64,000 nucleotides of DNA from Corynebacterium genitalium ATCC 33030 (GTDB lineage: Bacteria; Actinomycetota; Actinomycetes; Mycobacteriales; Mycobacteriaceae): the NCBI RefSeq assembly GCF_000143825.1, contig NZ_CM000961.1:1261448-1325447 (forward strand), read 5' to 3'. Made by a program: the position numbers and the translations under genes. The notes beneath the pieces were generated by a model. It searched no databases. It was given only the letters and a program-made list of their open reading frames with translations, and was not told the DNA's origin. This document shows, piece after piece, positions 1 through 10,600 of the stretch; position 1 is the stretch's first letter, and each line of letters starts with the position of its first letter.

Positions 1-1
1 C

Positions 2-646
2 TGGTCTGGCACATCTGCCGCAGACGCGCCGCGTACCCGTTTCGTGTTGCTTCGGCACGGTCAAACGGAACACTCCGCACGCAAGGCGTACAGCGGTTCC
101 TCGGATCCGGCTCTCACGGAGACCGGGCAGGAGCAGGCGCGCCGGGCAGCGGCAGCACTGGCCGAGATGGGCACGATCGACACGATCATCGCTTCCCCGG
201 CCACCCGCGCCCAGGAAACTGCAGCCGCCTGCGCGGAAGCTCTCGGTATGCCCGCCGAGAAGATCGAGACCGTCGAGGGGTTCAGGGAGGTCGATTTTGG
301 CTCCTTCGAGGGGCTGACTCGTGCGGAGGCCGAGAAGCAGTTCCCCGATGAATTCGCAGCCTGGATTGGGTCCGCCAACCAGGCACCGCCGGAGGGGGAG
401 TCCCTGGCCGGCTTGCACCGCCGGGTCACGCGGGCGCGCCTGAAGGTCCAGGAAAAGCACGAGGGGAAGACCGTGCTCGTGGTCACGCACATGACCCCGA
501 TCAAGTCTGTGATCAGGCAAGCGCTTTCCTCGGGGCCCGACACCTTCAAGCACATGTTCCTGGACTTGGCATCGATCTCCGTGGTCGAGTTCTATGGCGA
601 CATGGGTGTGCTGCGCTCTTTTAACGACGTCGCACACTTCCGCTAA
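2..646 (+). CDS. Bifunctional RNase H/acid phosphatase, C-terminal part (truncated by window start)
   Basis: The reading frame is open from base 2, so the gene starts upstream and only its C-terminal histidine-phosphatase domain is seen. The phosphatase signature LLRHGQTEHS comes directly after a short linker. The second catalytic histidine lies in VVTHMTPIKS. In Corynebacteriales this domain is fused behind an RNase HI domain (Rv2228c family), and the position just upstream of rnpB fits that family. The GTG at 44 is internal and not the true start. The RNase H half is inferred from family and context, because it lies outside the window. Confidence 0.85.
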   Translation, partial: WSGTSAADAPRTRFVLLRHGQTEHSARKAYSGSSDPALTETGQEQARRAAAALAEMGTIDTIIASPATRAQETAAACAEALGMPAEKIETVEGFREVDFGSFEGLTRAEAEKQFPDEFAAWIGSANQAPPEGESLAGLHRRVTRARLKVQEKHEGKTVLVVTHMTPIKSVIRQALSSGPDTFKHMFLDLASISVVEFYGDMGVLRSFNDVAHFR

Positions 647-664
647 AGCAACCCCTGTGGACCC

Positions 665-755
665 GGAATACTGCTGGGCGCTTTCCGGAATACTGCTCGG
701 GTAAACACCCTGGTCAAAAGCATGCGTTCTAGCGCATATGTCTGAGCGGTATTCC
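665..755. repeat. 91-bp dispersed intergenic repeat, copy A
   Basis: GGAATACTGCT occurs twice, 22 bases apart (665 and 687), and an inverted copy, GAGCGGTATTCC, closes the element at 744-755. The central part contains GGTCAAAAGCATGC. The whole 91 bases align without gaps to 28517-28607. This copy lies between the RNase H/phosphatase gene and rnpB. It could be a MITE-like element, a structured RNA or a terminator-like element. No coding frame is evident. Confidence 0.75.
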
Positions 756-816
756 AGCCCCACGGCCCCGGCCCCGCCTGCCTCAGGAGAACTTCCGCAA
801 ACTGCCCGCCCAGGGG

Positions 817-822
817 TACAGT
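817..822 (+). promoter_or_regulatory. -10 box of rnpB
   Basis: TACAGT sits 8 bases before base 831, where the P1 helix of RNase P RNA begins. This agrees with the expected transcription start. The -35 region is weak (TTCCGC at 793-798). Confidence 0.5.
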
Positions 823-830
823 TACGCCTT

Positions 831-1262
<432 letters not shown>

Positions 1263-1453
1263 CCTGTTTCTCACGCGGACGACTCGGCTAAGATTTAGTT
1301 TGCAGCGGGCTGGAATCGTATTCAGAAAAACACCAGGTCAGAATTCCTGGCCGGGACAAGCATGCAAACTATATCTGGAAAGCTGCGCGGCGTGTGCAAG
1401 ACACCGCAAGTGAACCCCGCGCTCAAGAGTGTTTTCTGCAACAATTGGCCGCT

Positions 1454-2851
1454 ATGAAGCTTTACGCCGCCCCTCTCGACTTCCGCGCGATTGCCGCTGA
1501 GTTCGACGTCCCCACGGAGTTCAGCCCCGAGTTGCACGAGGCTGCAGCCAACGCGACTGACCGGCATGCGGGGGAGCGTATCGACGCCCGCGACATCCCG
1601 CTAGTCACCATCGACCCGGCGGGGTCCATGGACCTGGATCAGGCGGTGTGCATCGAGAAGCATGGCTCCGGCTACCGCGTTTTCTACGCGATTGCGGATG
1701 TGGCGGCGTTCATTGAGCCGGGAAGCCCCCTGCACGAGGAGTCCCTGGTGCGCGGCCAGACGATCTACCTGCCCGATGAACCTGCCCGCCTCCACCCGGA
1801 GGAGCTCAGTGAGGGCAGTGCGTCGCTGCTTCCGGACGTCGATAGGCCAGCGGTGTTGTGGACGTTCGACCTTGACGCCAACGGCGAGCTCGCCAGCACG
1901 CACATCGAGCGGGCGGTGGTGCACTCCGTTGCGCGACTCGACTACGACGGGGTCCAGGCAGACCTCGACGCCGGCCGCGTTCACCCATCTATCGCGTTGT
2001 TGCCGGAGGTCGGCGAGCTGCGCGCAGCGTCGTCACTCCGACGCAGGGCGATCAACTTGCGCGTGCCGTCGGTCCGCGTCGTCGAGCTTGACGACGGTCA
2101 ATTCGAGCTGGTCATCGAACCTCGCCACAAAGTCATGGACTACAACTCGGAGATCTCCCTGCTCACGGGCATGGCAGCCGGAGAGATGATGCGTGAAGCA
2201 TCGGTGGGCTTCCTGCGCACGCTGCGTCCCGCAGAGGAATCGGCCGAGAGCACGTTTCGCACTGAAGCGCGTGCACTCGGCTATTCGCTTCCCGACGGCG
2301 CCAACATCGGCCTCTTCCTCCACACCGTCAACGCCGCCACGCCCCGGGGAATGGCCGTGATGCGCGAGGCCCAGAAGTTGCTGCGGGGTGCCGGGTATGT
2401 CGACCTGACCGAGAAGGAACCAGAGGTTCATGCTGGCATCGGCGGACACTACTCGCACGTCACCGCACCGCTGCGGCGTCTTATTGACCGTTACGCCACC
2501 GAGGTCTGCCTGGCCCTTTGCAAGGGCGAGCCGGTTCCGGAGTGGGTGGAGCAGGATGCCCCGCGCGTGATCAAAACCATGGGCCGGACCTCCCAGCTGG
2601 CGAACTCAGTGGACCGGGCGTGCCTCAACCTCACCGAGGCCACAGTGCTGCAGCCGTGGGTGGGTCACAACTTCAACGGCGTCATCCTGCGGACTGACCA
2701 GGAGAACGACGAGGCCAGGGTGTTCGTCATCGACCCGCCCGTGCTCGCCGATTGCCTCGGCCACCCCGATGAGCCCCGCGAGGCCACCATGTCCCTCATT
2801 CGTGCGGACGTCGAGGAACGCGAGGTCGTGTTCGCCTGGCCGGCGGACTAG
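1454..2851 (+). CDS. RNB-domain ribonuclease (RNase II/R family)
   Basis: This 465-residue protein has the RNB catalytic signature. DPAGSMDLDQAV carries the metal-binding aspartates, and GIGGHYSHVTAPLRRL with its nearby RYAD-type segment completes the active site. It is shorter than RNase R and lacks obvious full N-terminal cold-shock domains, as in the actinobacterial single-RNB proteins. The likely role is 3'-5' RNA degradation in the cytoplasm. I chose the ATG at 1454 (MKLYAAPLDFR) because family members begin with this block; an in-frame GTG at 1394 would add 20 unconserved residues. It converges on the downstream minus-strand gene with only 13 bases between them. Confidence 0.88.
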   Translation: MKLYAAPLDFRAIAAEFDVPTEFSPELHEAAANATDRHAGERIDARDIPLVTIDPAGSMDLDQAVCIEKHGSGYRVFYAIADVAAFIEPGSPLHEESLVRGQTIYLPDEPARLHPEELSEGSASLLPDVDRPAVLWTFDLDANGELASTHIERAVVHSVARLDYDGVQADLDAGRVHPSIALLPEVGELRAASSLRRRAINLRVPSVRVVELDDGQFELVIEPRHKVMDYNSEISLLTGMAAGEMMREASVGFLRTLRPAEESAESTFRTEARALGYSLPDGANIGLFLHTVNAATPRGMAVMREAQKLLRGAGYVDLTEKEPEVHAGIGGHYSHVTAPLRRLIDRYATEVCLALCKGEPVPEWVEQDAPRVIKTMGRTSQLANSVDRACLNLTEATVLQPWVGHNFNGVILRTDQENDEARVFVIDPPVLADCLGHPDEPREATMSLIRADVEEREVVFAWPAD

Positions 2852-2864
2852 CTTGCAGCCTGCG

Positions 2865-4073
2865 CTAGGATAAAACCTTCGCGGCCGAGCCCTGTTGCAC
2901 GTCCATCACGTCCAGCCCATCGTCGATAAGGTCGGCGATCGCGTTGCTCGCCTTCTCCGCCGGCACGTATGCGAGCACTGCCTGAGACATGCCGGCAGCA
3001 GCCGGGCGCGCGGCTGTGGCCCCGCGCAGCTCCAACAGCTGGATCAACTGGTCGGGCACCGAGAGGCCCGGGGTGGGGAGGGGCTGGTCGAGGACGGCGA
3101 AAAAGTCGTCGATACGCATGCTGCGTAAGGCCTTCGCTGCGGCAGCCGCTTGCTGCGTTTCCGCCTCGCTGAACGTCACCCACGCGCGCGCAGTTTCCGG
3201 GGTCGGGGCGGAGTCCGCACCGTAGACTTGGCGGCGCGCGTCGACCCACTCGACCACACGATCCACCGCTTCGGGGAGCTGGCGCAGGGAAGGTACACCG
3301 AAGTTGGCGCAGGCGTCGTCGATAAGCGTGCGACCTTCTGTGATTGCCTGATCGGCGAAAGACTCATCGGACGGAGCTGCGACCGAGAAAATTGCGACGC
3401 CCGCGCGGCTGGGGTGAGGCGCCTGGGTGAGCGAACCGTCCGAATAATCGATGACGCTCACCGATTCCTCCGCCCCGCGCAGCGCCGCCGAGTGGCGGGC
3501 ACGCAGCACCGGGACCGGCGAGAACGTCTTCGCGGATTGGCTGGCGATCTCCGCGATGCGGGTGCGCAGTGGGGCCGAGTCGATCTCTTCGTCGTCGGCG
3601 AGCAGGGCAAGCCCCAGCGCTGTATCGGCTGCGTGCAGCGCGCCAAGCCCCGACCCCAGCGGAATGTCACTGACCACGGTGATGTCCATGCCGGCGGTCT
3701 CACGCGACAGCATCTGCCTACCGACGAACGTGTGCACCAGCCCACCGAAGCGCACCGCGTAACGGCTATCCGTGTCCGGAGATTCTGTCAGCTCCGCGAC
3801 CTCCGACGTCGTGGCCGTGTCCTCAATGACCCTCGAAGCAAACTCGGCGTGGACTGAGATCGTGTCATCGGTGCGCGGGCTCACTGCCACGGCCGCCCGG
3901 TGCCAAGCCAGTCCGGCAATGGTGATCCCACCGAAGTGGTCCGCATTCTCACCCACCACGATGAACGTGCCTGGCGCATCCGCCGTGTGCTTCGGATCCC
4001 TGCTGGTGACTTCGCGGTGGACCTTGGCGATGCGCTTTGAGGCGGGGGTGAAGTCAGCAGTCCATTCGGCCAT
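2865..4073 (-). CDS. Galactokinase-like GHMP-family protein, probably degenerate
   Basis: This 402-residue protein has the layout of galactokinase, but the key motifs are altered. Motif 1 reads GENADHFGG at residues 41-49 where GEHTDYNGG is expected. The ATP loop is partly kept (DIPLGSGLGALHAAD, about 136-150). The catalytic xMDQ region appears to be RARH (191-194). The third glycine-rich motif is replaced by ARPAAAGMSQ (about 355-364). I infer a pseudo-kinase or an enzyme with another substrate. The start ATG has an AAAGGA ribosome site. There is no galactose operon nearby. Confidence 0.7.
   Translation of the reverse strand: MAEWTADFTPASKRIAKVHREVTSRDPKHTADAPGTFIVVGENADHFGGITIAGLAWHRAAVAVSPRTDDTISVHAEFASRVIEDTATTSEVAELTESPDTDSRYAVRFGGLVHTFVGRQMLSRETAGMDITVVSDIPLGSGLGALHAADTALGLALLADDEEIDSAPLRTRIAEIASQSAKTFSPVPVLRARHSAALRGAEESVSVIDYSDGSLTQAPHPSRAGVAIFSVAAPSDESFADQAITEGRTLIDDACANFGVPSLRQLPEAVDRVVEWVDARRQVYGADSAPTPETARAWVTFSEAETQQAAAAAKALRSMRIDDFFAVLDQPLPTPGLSVPDQLIQLLELRGATAARPAAAGMSQAVLAYVPAEKASNAIADLIDDGLDVMDVQQGSAAKVLS
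3317..3328 (+). repeat. CGTCGATAAGCR motif, copy 1
   Basis: The site lies inside the galactokinase-like gene on the opposite strand. Read in the gene direction it supplies the codons CTT ATC GAC GAC-type (Leu-Ile-Asp-Asp). Confidence 0.7.
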
Positions 4074-4201
4074 GACAGTCCTTTCCGAGGGGAGGATTTC
4101 TCACACAACAGTACCAACCGCGCATGTAGCCTTGAGGTGATCCCGGCGGCACGCCGGAAAGTGTTCGGCGCGAAGCCGGACAGATACTGAAAGGATCCCT
4201 T

Positions 4202-4408
4202 ATGAGCGACGAAAAGTTCTACTTCAACCCCTCCACCGGCGAAGTCACCCAGGGGAAAGTCGGCGGCTGGGATGACCGCATGGGCCCCTACGACACCCGC
4301 GAGGAAGCACAGCGCGCACTCGACACCGCCGCGGAGCGCAACAAGCGCGCCGAGGCCCAGGACGAGGCTGACGACAACTGGGGCGAGCCCGCGTCCTGGG
4401 AGAAGTAA
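4202..4408 (+). CDS. Small SPOR-like protein of actinobacteria
   Basis: This 68-residue acidic protein contains the pattern FYFNPSTGEVTQGK, then RMGPYDTREEAQRAL. The same arrangement occurs in short actinobacterial proteins often labelled SPOR-domain proteins. No signal peptide or membrane segment is visible. The function is unknown; the GPYxTREEA pattern recalls the tail of a SPOR repeat but proves nothing about peptidoglycan binding. The start is supported by an AAAGGA site 7 bases upstream. It is transcribed away from the galactokinase-like gene and toward the CYTH-CHAD gene. Confidence 0.75.
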   Translation: MSDEKFYFNPSTGEVTQGKVGGWDDRMGPYDTREEAQRALDTAAERNKRAEAQDEADDNWGEPASWEK

Positions 4409-4451
4409 GCGGTAAGGGGTGGTCCGGTCGGGTTGGCCTGGCCGGGCGGCG

Positions 4452-6173
4452 CTACTTCTTCTTGCCAGACTTGACCGGCTTGACCTTCTTGAACGCCTTC
4501 TTCACCTCAGAGATGGCGTCCGGGTACCCCTTGAGCGCCTCGTTGCCGCGGGAGATCTCCCGCTGGAAGAGCATGCCGTAGGCGAAGGTGTCCTCGCCAC
4601 GGGTGCGAGCCTCGCCGGCGATCTGCTGGATCCGGTCACGCGAGGTCACCGCGTCCTGGAAATCACCGAGGACCTCCTGGAGCTGCTTGCACGCCTTCGA
4701 CAGCTTTCCGGCGTTCAACCCACTGTCCTTGGCGGCGTTAGCGGAGTAGCGCAGCTTCTTAGCGGCTTTGCGCACGTCGTGGACGTACTCTTCACGGTCG
4801 TGAAGGGGCAGGGAGGTGTCCTGGTAATACTTCTCGGCCTTCTTCTGGCGCTTCATCAGCTTCTTGTAGCCGGTGGCGAGGTGGTCGTAGAGGATCTCCT
4901 CGGGCTCGGCGCCCTCAGACTCATCGGCTTCAGCCTCCACCTCGGGGAGCTCGAAGTCCGCGGCAGCGGAAGGGGATTCGGCGTCGAATTCGGCAGCGTC
5001 CGAACCCGGCAAGGCGTCCGGCGCTCCTGCGCCAGGCACCGGCTCCCCACCGAGTTCTGGCGACAGGGGTGGGTTGGCCAACAAGGCGTCGATGTCGTCG
5101 AGAAGCTGGAGGTAGCGGTCGGAGTCGAGGGTGCGCACGATGCGGCGGTGGGCGCGCTCGTACTCGCGGCGCATGTCGCCGCGGATGTGCTCGTCGGCAT
5201 CCGGGTCGACCATGCCGGTGTCGTCCGATTCGAGTAGGCCGACGAAGCGCTCCTCGACGACCTCGGCGTCGCGGGCGGTGCCCAGCAGGGAGGCCAGCTC
5301 CTTGAGCTCGGACTCAAGGTGGGACAGCTGCGGGCCGGCAAGGATGCCTTCGAAAGTCTCCATCAGGGAGCGAAGCTCACGGGTGGCTACGCGCATCTGG
5401 TGGACGGAATCCCATTCGTCGTTGCGGACGCGGGGATCCCACTCGACGAGCTTGTCACGTTGGGCGCGAAGCGAGTCGACGACGGCCTTAGCGGGGGAGT
5501 CGCTGGAAAGCGGCGTGACGGCGGGCGGAACCGGCGCGTTGTTCACGGAGGTGCCCAGGGCGGTGGCGAGCTTGGAAGCCGATGCGGACTTGCGTGCACC
5601 TGCGTTGATCAGCACCGTTGTGGCCTCGTGGATAAGTGCGCCGCCGTCTAGGGACTCGGCGAGGGCCGGGCCGAGCTCGACCTCCCACTCGCGCCAGGAG
5701 GTCTGCTGGCCACCGGGCAGCAAGGACCATGCGGTGACGCGGTCGTCGCAGAACTCGGCGACAACGCCGCCGTCCGCACCCAGCAGCTGTGTCTCGGCGC
5801 GGTTGTTATCGATCTGCGCGATCGGTGCGAGCGGCTCACGGCGGACAATAGCGCGCACGGCGGAGAGCAATTGAGCCGGCGGCGTGGACAGATCCTCCAG
5901 CGGCGCGTGCAGTTCCAAGCGGCCGTGGGCGGCGGGCAGCTTCAGGTGCCAGCCGTCGTCGTTGCCGCCCGAGCGCCGGCGCAGGGTGATCTTCGCGCGG
6001 GTGAGGCGCAGGTCCGCGGTGTCGTAGTAGATCGCGGACAGGCTGTGGTGCGCGGTGTGGCCGAGCCTGTCCACGCCACTCAGCGCGGACAGGTCCGGCG
6101 CTGCAACGGAATCGTCGACGGCGAATTTCGCCTCGACCTCAAGAAATGTCTCAGAACCCAGTCCAGAACTCAT
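4452..6173 (-). CDS. CYTH and CHAD domain protein (polyphosphate/triphosphate associated)
   Basis: This 573-residue protein has two domains. The N-terminal CYTH domain (about 8-200) starts with the metal/phosphate motif EVEAKFAV (E-x-E-x-K) and includes TLRRRSGG. The CHAD domain (about 235-570) has histidine- and arginine-rich helices such as VHQMRVATRELRSL and VHDVRKAAKKLRY. An acidic linker splits the CHAD part at about 365-420. Family knowledge: CYTH domains hydrolyse or bind triphosphates and CHAD domains bind polyphosphate. A GAAAGG site precedes the ATG. It is divergent from glnA2 with 114 bases between them. Confidence 0.88.
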   Translation of the reverse strand: MSSGLGSETFLEVEAKFAVDDSVAAPDLSALSGVDRLGHTAHHSLSAIYYDTADLRLTRAKITLRRRSGGNDDGWHLKLPAAHGRLELHAPLEDLSTPPAQLLSAVRAIVRREPLAPIAQIDNNRAETQLLGADGGVVAEFCDDRVTAWSLLPGGQQTSWREWEVELGPALAESLDGGALIHEATTVLINAGARKSASASKLATALGTSVNNAPVPPAVTPLSSDSPAKAVVDSLRAQRDKLVEWDPRVRNDEWDSVHQMRVATRELRSLMETFEGILAGPQLSHLESELKELASLLGTARDAEVVEERFVGLLESDDTGMVDPDADEHIRGDMRREYERAHRRIVRTLDSDRYLQLLDDIDALLANPPLSPELGGEPVPGAGAPDALPGSDAAEFDAESPSAAADFELPEVEAEADESEGAEPEEILYDHLATGYKKLMKRQKKAEKYYQDTSLPLHDREEYVHDVRKAAKKLRYSANAAKDSGLNAGKLSKACKQLQEVLGDFQDAVTSRDRIQQIAGEARTRGEDTFAYGMLFQREISRGNEALKGYPDAISEVKKAFKKVKPVKSGKKK

Positions 6174-6274
6174 GGTGATATCGCCTTTCGAGCAACTTTC
6201 GTGCGAACGGAGGAATTTACCTCCAGTTTACCTAAGGACCATGCGGCCCGGGGAAACCTAGCGCGCGTCCCCGC

Positions 6275-6280
6275 TACGCT
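6275..6280 (+). promoter_or_regulatory. -10 box, leaderless glnA2
   Basis: TACGCT lies exactly 7 bases before the ATG at 6288, so transcription probably starts at the start codon. No Shine-Dalgarno sequence is visible. Confidence 0.5.
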
Positions 6281-6287
6281 GGTTGCC

Positions 6288-7622
6288 ATGAACAGCCAAC
6301 AAGAAAACGTCCTGCGCGACGTCGAAGAACGCGACATCCGCTTCATCCGTTTGTGGTTCACGGACCTGTTCGGTTCGCTGAAGACAGTGATGATGTCGCC
6401 GGCGGAGTTGGAGACCGCATTCGACGAGGGCGTCGGCTTTGATGGCTCGTCCATCGAGGGCTTTTCGCGCATCTCCGAGTCGGACACGTTGCTGCTGCCG
6501 GATCCGTCGACATTTCAGCCGCTGCCGTTCGACATGGATGACGGAATGCAAACAGCCCGGATGTTCTGCGATATCTCCATGCCGGACGGCAGCCCGCTCT
6601 ACGCCGATCCGCGCCAGGTCCTGCGCCGGACACTGAACAAGGCTGCCGATGACGGTTTCGAGTGCGTGGCCAGCCCGGAGATCGAGTTCTTTGTGCTCAC
6701 CGAGGGCAGCGAGGACAAGGAGCCGAAGCCTGTCGATGACGGTGGTTACTTTGACCAAGCGAAGCGGAATGCGGCGCCGCAGTTTCGTCGACAAGCGATC
6801 TCCGCGCTTGAATACATGGGCATCGTGACGGAATTTTCGCACCACGAGGGCTCACCGGGGCAGCAGGAAATCGACCTGCGCCACACAGACGCGCTGACCA
6901 TGGCGGACAACATCATGAGCTTCCGCTACGTGGTGAAAACCGTCGGTGAGGCGAACAATGTGCTGGCCACTTTCATGCCGAAGCCGTTCCGCGAGCACAA
7001 CGGCTCGGCGATGCACACTCACCTGTCGCTGTTCGAGGGTGACTCGAACGCGTTCCACGACCCTGACGATGAATACTCGCTGTCGACGACCGCCCGCCAG
7101 TTCATCGCCGGCGTCGTCGAGCACGCCAGCGAGATCTCCGCGGTGACCAACCAGTGGGTGAACTCCTACAAGCGCCTCCAGTTCGGTTCGGAGGCGCCCA
7201 CGAGCGCGACGTGGGGAGTGTCCAACTCGTCCGCGATGGTGCGCGTGCCCACCTACCGCCTGCACAAAGAAGCTTCTCGACGCATCGAGGTCCGCACCGT
7301 CGACTCCGCCGCCAACCCCTACCTCGCGTTCGCCGCAGTGCTCGCGGCAGGGCTGGACGGCATCGATAAGGAGATGGAGCTGGGCGAGCCCGCCGTTGAT
7401 GACGTGTTCTCTCTGACCCGCCGCGAGCGCCGCGCGATGGGGTACAAGGACCTGCCCGGCTCCCTCGACGAGGCACTGCGCGAGCTGGAGAAGTCCGAGT
7501 TCATGGCAGAAGTCTTGGGCGAGCAGGTCTTCGAGTTCTTCCTCCGCTCCAAATGGGACGAGTGGCACCAGTATGAAGACCAGATCACGAAGTGGGAACT
7601 GCAGACCAATTTGAATCTCTGA
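6288..7622 (+). CDS. glnA2: Type I glutamine synthetase GlnA2
   Basis: This 444-residue protein is a GS-I family member with GFDGSSIEGF near the N-terminus, the substrate loop motif NGSAMHTHLSLF and the glutamate-binding block RRIEVRTVDSAANPY. It is shorter than GlnA elsewhere in this window. The region matching the adenylylation loop reads VFSLTRRER instead of LYELPPEEA, so the target tyrosine is missing. In C. glutamicum GlnA2 is dispensable and not adenylylated. It probably forms an operon with glnE, which starts 45 bases downstream. The start is set by homology and by the leaderless -10 box. Confidence 0.93.
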   Translation: MNSQQENVLRDVEERDIRFIRLWFTDLFGSLKTVMMSPAELETAFDEGVGFDGSSIEGFSRISESDTLLLPDPSTFQPLPFDMDDGMQTARMFCDISMPDGSPLYADPRQVLRRTLNKAADDGFECVASPEIEFFVLTEGSEDKEPKPVDDGGYFDQAKRNAAPQFRRQAISALEYMGIVTEFSHHEGSPGQQEIDLRHTDALTMADNIMSFRYVVKTVGEANNVLATFMPKPFREHNGSAMHTHLSLFEGDSNAFHDPDDEYSLSTTARQFIAGVVEHASEISAVTNQWVNSYKRLQFGSEAPTSATWGVSNSSAMVRVPTYRLHKEASRRIEVRTVDSAANPYLAFAAVLAAGLDGIDKEMELGEPAVDDVFSLTRRERRAMGYKDLPGSLDEALRELEKSEFMAEVLGEQVFEFFLRSKWDEWHQYEDQITKWELQTNLNL

Positions 7623-7667
7623 TCGCTCTGTTGCAGAGCTCCAGAGATCCAAAGGAGGTAAGAAGAA

Positions 7668-10600
7668 ATGGCCCGCAAGACCTCGCCGTCACCTGCGCAA
7701 CTATCCCTCAGCAGCAAGAACGCCGCCGAGGATCTGGAGCGGCTCGGCTGGATCGACAACGACGTGCTCTACACGCTCGGCGCGGCCGGTAGCCCCGACC
7801 TGACGCTCAACACGGCGTACCGTCTCGCGGAAGCGCTCGGTGATTCCTATGAGGAGCTGCGCCAATCGCTTATCGACGATAAAACCCTCCGTGTCCGGCT
7901 CTTCGCCCTCCTAGGAGGATCGACCGCGCTCGGCGACCACCTGGTAGCCCACCCCGAGGAGTGGAAACTCCTGGCGGAGCCGTTGCCGGACAGCAGGGAG
8001 ATCTTCCACGCCATGCTCTCTGCCGTGGATGCGGTACCGGAAGACGGCGACCCGACTGCGACGCAAGAGCTGGACGCGCCGGGCACCTACCGCGCTGCTG
8101 AGGCCGGCAACGACGCGAAGCGGGCACTGAAGGATGCCTACCGCACGCTGATGATGCGGGTCGCCGCCGCTGACTTGGCGGGAACCTTTTCCTCCTTCAA
8201 GGGCGTCGGCGGGGACCAGGAGGAGCTGACGTACCGGGAGGTCACGGAGCTGCTCACCGTCATTGCCGATGCTGCGCTGACCGCAGCCTTGGCGGTGGCG
8301 ATGCGCTCCGTCCACGACGACGAGAAGGCCGACGGCAAACTGGCCGTCATCGCGATGGGCAAGTGCGGCGCCCGGGAGCTGAACTACATCTCCGACGTGG
8401 ACGTCATCTTCGTGGCCGAACCGGCTGACGCGAAGGCGACGAAGGTGGCCAGCGAGTTCACAGCCATCGGCAATTCGGCATTCTTCGACGTCGACCCGAA
8501 CCTGCGGCCGGAAGGCAAGTCCGGTGCCCTGGTGCGCACCCTCGATTCCCACGAGGCGTATTACAAGCGCTGGGCGGACACGTGGGAATTCCAAGCCCTG
8601 CTCAAGGCCCGCCCGATGACGGGCGACATGGAGCTCGGCCAGGAGTACCAGGAACGGTTGCGGCCAATGGTGTGGGAGTCGAGCCAACGCGACTCCTTCG
8701 TCGAGGATGTCCAGGCCATGCGCCGCCGGGTGCTGTCCAACGTCCCGGAAGACATGCGCACCCGCGAGCTCAAGCTGGGTTCAGGCGGCCTGCGCGATGT
8801 CGAGTTCGCCGTGCAGCTCCTCCAACTCGTGCACGGGCGTATTGACGACACCTTGCGCACCCAGAACACCATCGAATCCATTGAGGCACTTTCCGCCGGC
8901 GGGTACATCGGCCGTGAAGACTCGGCCCGGCTCATCGAAGCCTATGAGTTCCTCCGCCTGCTCGAGCACCGTCTGCAGCTGCACCGCTTCCGTCGCACCC
9001 ACACGCTGCCCGCGGAGGATGACGCGAAGAACCGCCGCTGGCTCGCCCTGACCGCAGGGTTTGTCTCCTCCCCGAAGACACCGGCCGTTGAGGCGATGGA
9101 GAAGCACCTCAAAGGCGAGCGCAAGAATATCTCCGACCTGCACTCACGCCTGTTCTACCGTCCGCTGCTCAACGCCATTGCGGGGATGAGCATCGGTGAG
9201 GCGTCGCTGACCAAGGATGCTGCCGTCGCTCAGCTCAAAGCACTCGGCTACACCCACCCGTCGCGCGCGTACGAGCACCTCACCGCCTTGGCCAAGGGGA
9301 CGTCGCGCAAAGCGAAACTGCAGGCCATTCTGCTGCCGACTCTCATGACCTACCTCGGCGACACCGCCGACCCAGATGCCGGCCTGCTCAACTACCGCAA
9401 GCTTTCAGAGGCGGCGAACGACAGGTCGTGGTTCCTGCGGATGCTTCGCGACGAAGGCGTTGTCGGTGAACGCCTCATGCACATCTTGGGGACATCCCCT
9501 TACGCGGCGAATTTGATTATCAGTGCGCCGGACGTCGTCAAGCAGTTGGGCGACGGTGCCTCGAAACCGAAACTCTTGGACACGAACCCGGACCGTGTGT
9601 ACAAGTCGCTCATCGCGGCCACGAAGCGCCACGCCGACCCGGACAAAGCCGTCAACGTGGCGAGGTCGCTGCGGCGCGCGGAACTGGCGCGCATCGCGTC
9701 GGCCGATCTGCTGGGCATGATGAGTGTGCGCGAGGTGTGCGTGCAGCTGTCGTGGGTGTGGAACGCCGTGCTTGAGGCAGGGTTGCGGGCGGAGATCCGC
9801 GCCGACCTGATCGAGCGTGAGTTAGAAGAACCGCTGGCGCACATTGCCGTGATCGGCATGGGGCGCCTTGGCGGTGAAGAACTCGGGTACGGGTCCGACG
9901 CAGACGTCATGGTCGTTGCCGAACCGAGCGAGGGTGTCGCAGAGACAGACGCGTTGGCGTGGGCAAAGAAGATCATCGACCAGATGCGCAAACGCTTGGC
10001 CAAACCGTCCAGCGACCCGCCGCTCGAAGTCGATCTGGGGCTGCGCCCTGAGGGACGTTCCGGCCCGGTGGCGCGAACCATCGCCAGCTACGAGCGCTAC
10101 TACGACGAATGGGGCGCGGTCTGGGAGAAACAAGCCCTTTTGCGGGCCACCGTGTGCGCGGGAGATGTCGAGGTGGGAAAGAACTTTCTCACAGCCATCG
10201 ACAAGTTCCGTTACCCGGAAGGTGGGGCCAGCGACGCGGAAATCAAAGAGATCCGCCGCATCAAAGCGCGCGTGGACAACGAGCGGTTGCCGCGCGGCGC
10301 CGACCGCGCCACGCACACGAAGCTCGGCCGCGGCGCGCTGTCCGATATTGAATGGACAGTCCAGCTGCTCACGATGATGCACGCCGATGCGTACGAGGAG
10401 CTGCACAACACCTCCACTTTGGAAGTGCTCGACTTCCTGGTCACAGATGAGGCGAACGGCATTATTGAGAACACGCAGGCGCGGAAGCTCACAGATGCCT
10501 GGCTCATGGCCACCGCTGCACGCAATGCGTTGGTCCTGGTCACGGGCAAACGCATCGATCAGTTGCCCGGTCCGGGGGCGCAGCTCAACCAGGTTGCAGG

